A DNA stretch of 64,000 nt from NCBI RefSeq assembly GCF_900114375.1, contig NZ_FOSV01000006.1:180532-244531 (forward strand), read 5' to 3'. The DNA comes from Methylorubrum salsuginis (GTDB taxonomy: Bacteria > Pseudomonadota > Alphaproteobacteria > Rhizobiales > Beijerinckiaceae). Positions 63,716-64,000 of this stretch are shown here, piece by piece. The notes below the pieces were generated by a model. That model did no database searches. It worked only from the letters and a program-made list of their open reading frames with translations, and was not told the DNA's origin. Each line of letters begins with the position of its first letter. Within the stretch, counting starts at the first letter, position 1. Position numbers and translations under genes: made by a program.

Positions 63716-64000
63716 ATGGCAGGGCTGATTCTGTCTCCTGACGATCGCGGGCATTTCCTGGCGCTGATGCGGCGCCAGCTCAACAGTGCCGTGCATCGGC
63801 GCCTGAACGTGCTTCTGCTCCTCGACGACGGCTGGACGCCGGCCCGGATCGCCGCGGCGCTGTATCTCGACGAGAGCTCGGTGGCGGAACACCGCACCCT
63901 CTACTCTGAGCGCGGCCGGGCCGGCGTCGAGAGCTTGGCCTACCCGGGACGGGTGTCGCGCCTGTCGGCCGCTCAGCGGGCCGCCCTGTCGGAGTGGATC
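63716..64000 (+). mobile_element. IS630-type transposase, 5' part (runs off the right edge)
   Basis: Open frame to the window end. From ATG 63716 it reads MAGLILSPDDRGHFLALMRR, RLNVLLLLDDGWTPARIAAA (helix-turn-helix) and LYSERGRAGVESLAYPGRVS, the N-terminal DNA-binding part found in IS630-family transposases. The DDE catalytic part would lie outside. AGGA precedes the ATG. Whether the copy is intact cannot be judged. Confidence 0.75.

Overview
The window looks like the chromosome of a high-GC alphaproteobacterium, most likely Methylobacterium/Methylorubrum or a close relative. Pointers are the high GC, rpoH beside an RluD gene, a homospermidine synthase, a DUF1206 membrane protein, an alphaproteobacterial-style chemoreceptor, and small proteins and interspersed palindromes of a kind I associate with that genus. 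The genus is an inference from gene content, not from a marker gene. Most of the sequence is ordinary housekeeping and accessory chromosome. I see no prophage, CRISPR array or plasmid module. The only transposase is cut by the right edge.

Layout. 1-1.7 kb: 5' part of rpoH, rluD and tRNA-Glu with a terminator. 2-7.1 kb: a 1687-residue RTX protein built from about six repeats of a 230-residue module. 7.7-12.6 kb: a molybdenum hydroxylase of the xanthine dehydrogenase family (a FAD subunit, then a fused 2Fe-2S/molybdopterin subunit) with an AzgA-type purine permease. 12.6-17.6 kb: small exported protein, an FNR-like reductase with a ferredoxin-like N-terminus that lacks cluster cysteines, a coiled-coil protein, and a membrane GGDEF/EAL protein. 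17.7-23.8 kb: a WecA/WbpL-like transferase, a WbpK-like epimerase and a WbpM/CapD-like dehydratase, interrupted by a divergent SDR/ArsR pair that shares a perfect 10-bp inverted-repeat operator candidate. 23.8-26 kb: three tandem Uma2 paralogues. 26-28 kb: homospermidine synthase and a 60-residue protein. 28-35 kb: glycogen metabolism (glgP, GH13, glgA) and a Crp/Fnr regulator. 35-43 kb: type II secretion genes F, E, L, M, C-like and D without pseudopilins. 43.5-47.4 kb: a ModE/LysR-like regulator, split YeeE pair, Pit phosphate permease and its DUF47 partner. 47.8-54.6 kb: a five-gene branched-chain-amino-acid-type ABC importer followed by an OprB-like porin. 55-57.4 kb: a 2-oxoglutarate oxygenase one base downstream of an O-acetylhomoserine sulfhydrylase. 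57.6-59.3 kb: a chemoreceptor. 59.7-63.4 kb: a 997-residue secreted copper-radical oxidase with AbfB and tectonin-like domains, preceded by a Sco-like copper protein. The right edge holds the start of an IS630-type transposase.

The most unusual items are: (i) a structured palindromic repeat of about 114-121 bp present three times, two of whose copies supply the stop codon of the adjacent gene; (ii) the copper-radical oxidase/lectin fusion paired with a Sco-like protein; (iii) the ferredoxin-like domain without iron ligands; (iv) a WbpM-like dehydratase with Leu where SDRs have Tyr and WbpM has Met; and (v) the triplicated Uma2 genes.
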